Positions 63,960 through 64,000 of a stretch of 64,000 bases of DNA are shown piece by piece (positions within the stretch are counted from its first letter, which is position 1; each line of letters starts with the position of its first letter). The DNA comes from Scylla paramamosain (Eukaryota; Arthropoda; Malacostraca; Decapoda; Portunidae): the NCBI RefSeq assembly GCF_035594125.1, contig NC_087166.1:19377266-19441265 (forward strand), given 5' to 3'. The position numbers and the translations under genes are program-made. A model generated the notes under the pieces. It was given only the letters and a program-made list of their open reading frames with translations, did not search any database and was not told where the DNA came from.

Positions 63960-64000
<41 letters not shown>
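63960..64000. repeat. (TA)n microsatellite reaching the window end
   Basis: TA repeats continue to the last base. Confidence 0.97.

Overview
The window looks like repeat-dominated intergenic DNA from an arthropod nuclear genome, most probably a decapod crustacean. The grounds are: very long (TA)n, (CT)n/(GA)n and (CA)n microsatellites every few kilobases; many decayed copies of one LINE family (called LINE-A here); Penelope-like, CR1-like, RNase H-bearing LINE and Gypsy fragments; and interstitial CCTAA/TTAGG-like tracts, the arthropod telomere motif. The species assignment is inference. I found no convincing intact host gene, tRNA, rRNA or CRISPR array.

Layout. 1-9.9 kb: LINE-A fragments in both orientations, separated by (TA)n tracts. 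10.0-10.6 kb: a weak MADF-like/GCGAC-rich DNA-transposon relic. 13.5-18.3 kb: LINE-A copies and a Penelope GIY-YIG fragment. 18.3-23.4 kb: a decayed Gypsy element with recognisable gag, protease, RT, RNase H and integrase. 23.4-25.3 kb: another LINE-A copy. 25.3-34.6 kb: the most interesting region, a decayed Polinton/Maverick (adintovirus-like) virion gene block. It reads, in order, an upstream conserved hypothetical gene split by an antisense LINE-A fragment, a penton-like minor capsid protein, a basic pX-like core protein, a double-jelly-roll major capsid protein, an adenain-type cysteine protease, and a proline-rich hypothetical gene. The major capsid gene is split by a full-length, roughly 4.1-kb LINE-A insertion. 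35.4-38.4 kb: a CR1-like fragment, two inverted repeats and LINE-A pieces. 38.4-42.5 kb: an antisense Gypsy element with an internal deletion; a related solo LTR in the opposite orientation lies at 45.8-46.3 kb and cuts a MULE/SWIM-like coding fragment. 48-52 kb: an inverted repeat, two Penelope fragments, a minisatellite and an RNase H-type LINE fragment. 52.3-54.1 kb: degraded coding-like sequence I could not classify. 57.7-64 kb: a CR1-like RT relic, duplicated repeats, a near-palindromic pair of LINE-A tails, and an integrase fragment.

How the parts relate. The penton, pX, major capsid and protease genes are all on the + strand and closely spaced, as expected for one virion-morphogenesis block. 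TATAAA lies about 40 nt before the penton and capsid ATGs. Every gene in the block carries a break: homopolymer frameshifts, one nonsense codon, a 16-bp tandem duplication and the LINE insertion. No DNA polymerase B, Polinton integrase or packaging ATPase is visible, so the element is partial here. Everything else is selfish DNA and simple sequence. Many LINE-A copies stop exactly at a microsatellite, which could reflect microsatellite growth inside LINE DNA, recombination at repeats, or assembly breaks.
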